Source: CAZALT01 sp964485515
GTDB taxonomy: Bacteria; Actinomycetota; Acidimicrobiia; Acidimicrobiales; Acidimicrobilacustridaceae
DNA length: 17,139 bases
Direction of reading: 5' to 3'
Assembly (NCBI GenBank): GCA_964485515.1
Contig: CAZALT010000069.1
Location: forward strand, 1-17,139
Shown: one piece after another, positions 14,320-17,139 of the stretch
Position numbering within the stretch: position 1 is the stretch's first letter
Layout: each line of letters starts with the position of its first letter
Made by a program: the position numbers and the translations under genes
The notes under the pieces: generated by a model
Databases searched by the model: none
Seen by the model: only the letters and a program-made list of their open reading frames with translations
What the model was told of the DNA's origin: nothing

Positions 14320-15645
14320 ACCGACGCGGTTCGGGAGATCGAGCTCGTCGTCGGACTCGTCGCCGGGCCAGGCATCTCGAACTGGTGCCTGCGAGTCGGC
14401 CACCTCGGCCGCGTCCGAGCCGTCCTCGGACCGGGCGACGAGCAGGCACAGCACCCGGATGATGACCCGACGACGCTCGGTGTCGCCGAGCTCGGCGAAC
14501 CGCGTGAGCTGACCGGGGCGGCTAGGAACCTGCTCGCTGAACAGCGTGAGCTCTTCGTCGCGCTCGGCTTCGGCCGCCGCGATCTCGGCCAGGTCGGCGA
14601 GCACCTCGGCGATGCCGTCGGCATCGAGGTCGTCACGGCGACCCAGTTCGGTGGCGACCGCGTCGACGTCGTCCTGCGTGACCCGGACACGACCGATGAG
14701 CGCCTTGAGGACGTTGTCGTTGTCGTTGGCCTCGACCTCGTCGAGCGGCTTGGGAGCCTCGTCGAGGACCAGCACGGGAGCGTCGGCGCTGGACTCGTCG
14801 AGCTCGATGATGATCGAGTCGGCGGCGCTCGCCTCGGGGCCGTCGGTCGATGCGGCGACGACGTCGGCCACGACATCGTCCTCGAGCGCCGAGGGCGTGG
14901 CCGAGAAGTCTGCGTCGACCAGCACGAATTCGGGGTCGTCGTCCGCACCGTCGACGGCATCGGGCACGCCCGTCTCGGCTGCGGCGCCGACCGCCGTATC
15001 CGGGGCGACGGCTTCGGCCTCGGCCTCGGAATCGGCCTCGGAATCGGCCTCTGAATCGGACCGGGTGGCCGCATCCGGCTCCACGGAGGCGGCCTGGGGC
15101 ACGGCATCGGCGAGCCCATCCGGCTCGACAGACTCGGGCTCGGGCTCGGATGTCAGATCGGACGCCGAATCAGGTGTCGAATCGAGCGAGCTCAAGAGGA
15201 CCGGCTTGCGCGGCACCGTGGGGGCGTAGGCCTCGGTGCTCGTCGATCGGGCCCCTCGGGGGTTGAACCGATGGGAGAGGTCCTCGTCGGTGCTGTCACC
15301 GTCGAGGTCGGCCTCCTGCGGGTTCTCCGCGGGTACGTCCGAGGGCGGCGTGGGCACCGGCACGGCGGGGCGGTCCCGCTCGTAGCCGAGCTTGGGCAAA
15401 CCCGTCGACGGAGCGACGGCGCTGCCGGGTTCGCTCGCTCGCGCCGCGGCCGTCACGGCATCGGCGGCCGCCGAGGGCGCGCCCGCCGATGGGTTCGCCG
15501 ACGGGGAGAACGTCGGCCTGGTCGGCGAGACCACCGATGTGGTCCCGGAGCCCGACGCCTGCTGCTTCTTGTTCTTCCCGGCGAGCGCGACGCCGACACC
15601 GACGCCGACTGCGATCAACAGGACCAGAACCACCACGATTGCCAT
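14305..15645 (-). CDS. Membrane-anchored acidic low-complexity protein, 446 aa, unknown function
   Basis: Not recognised. Residues 1-22 form one transmembrane helix, followed by GKNKK, which places the rest in the cytoplasm by the positive-inside rule. Residues 30-110 are Ser/Pro/Ala-rich, 110-310 are strongly acidic and disordered-looking, including tandem SEAD units at 198-209. A folded helical region covers about 311-408. The segment 321-367 (from RVTQDDVDAVATELGRRDDL on) looks like repeated helices, and 386-408 matches the 67-aa protein across the gap. The tail is acidic and ends LPNRVGLVKS. ATG 15645 has only a weak ribosome binding site (GGGTGA). The stop codon lies in an 18-bp tandem repeat. 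The scaffold-like layout, a tether plus long acidic linker plus small C-terminal domain, is seen directly; any role is inference. Confidence 0.78.
   Translation of the reverse strand: MAIVVVLVLLIAVGVGVGVALAGKNKKQQASGSGTTSVVSPTRPTFSPSANPSAGAPSAAADAVTAAARASEPGSAVAPSTGLPKLGYERDRPAVPVPTPPSDVPAENPQEADLDGDSTDEDLSHRFNPRGARSTSTEAYAPTVPRKPVLLSSLDSTPDSASDLTSEPEPESVEPDGLADAVPQAASVEPDAATRSDSEADSEADSEAEAEAVAPDTAVGAAAETGVPDAVDGADDDPEFVLVDADFSATPSALEDDVVADVVAASTDGPEASAADSIIIELDESSADAPVLVLDEAPKPLDEVEANDNDNVLKALIGRVRVTQDDVDAVATELGRRDDLDADGIAEVLADLAEIAAAEAERDEELTLFSEQVPSRPGQLTRFAELGDTERRRVIIRVLCLLVARSEDGSDAAEVADSQAPVRDAWPGDESDDELDLPNRVGLVKS
15020..15055 (-). repeat. Three 12-bp units coding the SEAD repeats
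   Basis: TCGGCCTCGGAA occurs twice in tandem and a third time with one change. On the minus strand each unit encodes Asp/Ser/Glu/Ala residues within the acidic linker of the 446-aa protein. A half unit precedes the array. Confidence 0.85.
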
Positions 15646-15768
15646 AGGTCACCCAGACGTTGTCCACTTCATGGGCGAGGCCGGAAGTCCCCGCCGCCGC
15701 CAAGAACGGAACCGGCGAAGGCGCCGACCAGCCCCCTACTCGGTGCGGGCCATTCTGCCCGATCGAGG

Positions 15769-15787
15769 GACCCACGGCCAGTGGGTC
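15769..15787 (-). terminator. Terminator-like hairpin after the 86-aa gene pair
   Basis: GACCCAC (15769-15775) and GTGGGTC (15781-15787) form a perfect seven-pair stem with a five-base loop, ten bases downstream of the stop at 15797. It separates the 86-aa pair from the 446-aa gene on the same strand. There is no U-tract, as is common for actinobacterial terminators. Confidence 0.55.
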
Positions 15788-15796
15788 ATCCGGCCC

Positions 15797-16057
15797 TCAC
15801 GCAGCGTCGCTGCGCAGCCGCTCCTTGAGAGATTCCCAGCCCGCTTCGGTTCCTCCCCCACCGGTGAAGAGCTGCACCGCGCGCCACTCTGGCGCCTCGA
15901 AGTCCTTCTCCGCATCGTCGACCGGAACCTCGACGCCATCGACGCCGACCTGGATCGTCGGCCACGTCGCCTCGTCGTCTCCGGAGCGGAGGGTCATGCG
16001 GATCTGCTTGGCGGCCCCCGCATCGTCGGGGATCACCAGGAATGTCCAACGTTCCAT
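15797..16057 (-). CDS. Protein of unknown function, 86 aa (second of a pair)
   Basis: Not recognised. ATG 16057 follows AAAGG by eight bases; the ribosome binding site lies inside the end of the previous gene, 12 bp away, so the two are translated from one mRNA. The sequence opens with a beta strand, MERWTFLVIPDD, and continues as a small alpha/beta-like fold: a helix at GAAKQIRMTL, strands at WPTIQVGV and VQLFTG, and a final helix at GWESLKERLRSD. Four tryptophans in 86 residues is unusual. It has no cysteine, membrane segment or signal peptide. A hairpin terminator follows. Confidence 0.68.
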   Translation of the reverse strand: MERWTFLVIPDDAGAAKQIRMTLRSGDDEATWPTIQVGVDGVEVPVDDAEKDFEAPEWRAVQLFTGGGGTEAGWESLKERLRSDAA

Positions 16058-16069
16058 TGCAACTGCCTT

Positions 16070-16330
16070 TCAGCGTTCGACGCCGACGGGGAACTCGATC
16101 GAGTCGGCGACCTGCCGGAGCAGCTCCGCCAGTCCGTTGACCAGGAGCTGCGGCTCTCCGCCGGCCGTGGCGACGTCGCGCAGGATCGGGCGGACCTGCC
16201 CGGACACGTACTCGCCGAACACCGCCACGAACCCCGCGGCGATGGCGCGGCCCTCCTCGGTCTCGTTGAGGACGGCCCGCTCGATCTCATCGATCTCGTC
16301 TGAGTCCCAGGTCTCGTCGCCGATGTCCAT
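16070..16330 (-). CDS. Protein of unknown function, 86 aa (first of a pair)
   Basis: Not recognised. ATG 16330 is preceded by AGGAA at a suitable distance. The N-terminal 25 residues are very acidic (DETWDSDEIDEIERAVLNE), and the rest is predicted to be mostly helical, with an Ala/Val-rich segment AIAAGFVAVFGEYVSGQV (29-46) and a Leu-rich helix near LLVNGLAELLRQVADSI. The hydrophobic part is too short and charged to be a clear membrane helix. By chance or not it has the same length as its partner 12 bp downstream, though the sequences are unrelated. It may be cotranscribed with the carbonic anhydrase gene 100 bp upstream. Confidence 0.68.
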   Translation of the reverse strand: MDIGDETWDSDEIDEIERAVLNETEEGRAIAAGFVAVFGEYVSGQVRPILRDVATAGGEPQLLVNGLAELLRQVADSIEFPVGVER

Positions 16331-16430
16331 GGGCGTTCCTGTCGGCGCGTGGCCGTGGCCTTCAAGGATTCGCGTCGAATTGCCCGAGCGACGACGACCC
16401 GCGTCACACGGGCCGACGTCCCGACCCCCG

Positions 16431-16922
16431 CTACTCGGCGACGGCCTCGACGGCGCCGGTGTGCACGTCGTAGACGAAGGTGCCGACCACCGTGGCCGAG
16501 GGGATCAACGGGCACGCCTGCACGCGCGCCCGATCGGCGATGAGCGTGGCACGCTGGTCGGCGATCGTGAGGAACTCGAAGCCACCGGTGTCGGCACCGG
16601 TGTTCGCAGCGACGATCTCGCCCGCCTCCGCATCGGTGACCTTGTTGACCCCGCAGTCGGTGTGCGCCATGAGCATGATCCGCTCGGCCCCCAGGAGGTT
16701 GGCGGCCAGGACCAGGGAGCGCAGGACGTCGTCGGTGACCCGCGCACCGGCGTTGCGCAGGATCTTCGCGTCGCCCGGTTCGAGGCCGAGGATGGCAAGC
16801 GGATCGATGCGCGAGTCGATGCAGGTCACCAGCGCAACCCCTCGTGCCGCCTTTCCCGACAGACCCGAGTCCCGGTAGCCCGAGACGTAGCGGACGTTGG
16901 CTTCAAGCAGGTCGTCGAACAC
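16431..16922 (-). CDS. Beta-class carbonic anhydrase
   Basis: A short, 163-residue beta-carbonic anhydrase, predicted to interconvert CO2 and bicarbonate in the cytoplasm using one zinc. CIDSRIDP holds Cys34 and the Asp36/Arg38 dyad, and AHTDCG holds His87 and Cys90, so all three protein zinc ligands and the dyad are present. RNAGARVTDDVLRSL (56-70) is also typical. The length fits the compact actinobacterial type. GTG 16922 is chosen because the sequence before it (in a frame open to 16985) is unlike the family. A CAGAAT hexamer ends seven bases upstream, which could allow a leaderless start, but it departs from TANNNT at the first base. The gene begins close to, and divergent from, the transpeptidase remnant. 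Confidence 0.9.
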   Translation of the reverse strand: MFDDLLEANVRYVSGYRDSGLSGKAARGVALVTCIDSRIDPLAILGLEPGDAKILRNAGARVTDDVLRSLVLAANLLGAERIMLMAHTDCGVNKVTDAEAGEIVAANTGADTGGFEFLTIADQRATLIADRARVQACPLIPSATVVGTFVYDVHTGAVEAVAE

Positions 16923-16955
16923 GTCGACGATTCTGCCACGGCACCCGGCAGGTGA

Positions 16956-17126
16956 CGACCACGGCAACACCTGGCCCGACAACACCGGGGATGGTCGTCC
17001 GACGTAGACGCCTGGTTCCTCGCCTACCGGGGCGACCTCGCCATCTCGGTGCTCGTCGAGGACGGCGAAGCCGGAGGCCGAGTGGCCGCCCCGCTGGCCG
17101 CCACGTTCTTCACGACCCTCGGTTAG
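16956..17126 (+). pseudogene. C-terminal remnant of a penicillin-binding transpeptidase
   Basis: From 17007 to the TAG at 17124-17126 this frame reads DAWFLAYRGDLAISVLV, then GGRVAAPLAATFF and a short end. This is the usual closing strand-helix of PBP transpeptidase domains, where an H/D-A-W-F motif is followed by a strand, a Gly-Gly turn and A-A-P-x-A. The frame is open only back to a TGA at 16953, holds no start codon, and lacks the S-x-x-K, S-x-N and K-T-G motifs. The missing part would lie where the carbonic anhydrase gene now sits on the other strand. I read it as a decayed or truncated gene. The adjacent frame (16978-17004) ends GDGRPT just before DAWF, so a frameshift near 17000 is also possible. 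Confidence 0.55.
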
Positions 17127-17139
17127 GCGGCAGGGGGTC

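Overview
The window reads as chromosomal DNA of a very GC-rich actinobacterium. This rests on strong G/C at third codon positions, many GTG/TTG starts, -10 boxes of the TANNNT type placed six bases before a start codon (leaderless mRNAs), and a class A penicillin-binding protein followed by a DUF164-type zinc-ribbon protein. An Acidimicrobiia-like source is my guess; nothing in the window proves it. I see no tRNA, rRNA, CRISPR array, insertion sequence or prophage. Most genes are ordinary core or accessory metabolism.

Left part (1-6100). A PAPS-dependent sulfotransferase converges on a two-gene minus-strand group: a TSUP (TauE/SafE) permease and a beta-propeller glycosidase-like protein. Divergent from the permease is a 493-residue coiled-coil/multi-pass membrane protein with a large extracytoplasmic domain. 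A cytochrome P450 follows, transcribed from what looks like a leaderless promoter.

Middle part (6100-13300). Minus-strand genes encode a histidine phosphatase, overlapped by 4 bp by a YdjM-like membrane protein, then the zinc-ribbon coiled-coil protein and the class A PBP. A divergent Gfo/Idh/MocA oxidoreductase converges on a 14-TM DHA2-type MFS exporter with a leaderless GTG start.

Right part (13300-17139). This is the least familiar stretch. Three tiny plus-strand genes (78, 63 and 67 aa) face a 446-aa membrane-anchored, acidic, low-complexity protein. The 67-aa protein and the C-terminal region of the 446-aa protein share a 23-residue segment with 12 identities, centred on VLC-x-LVA-x-x-ED. 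The 78- and 63-aa proteins share an LP-x-RR C-terminus. This is the best candidate here for an undescribed module, but its function cannot be read from the sequence. Upstream of the 446-aa gene lie two unrecognised 86-aa genes in a tight pair and a short beta-carbonic anhydrase. The right edge holds what looks like the C-terminal remnant of a penicillin-binding transpeptidase with no body.

Limits: all family calls come from motifs read by eye. No database search, structure prediction or codon statistics were run.
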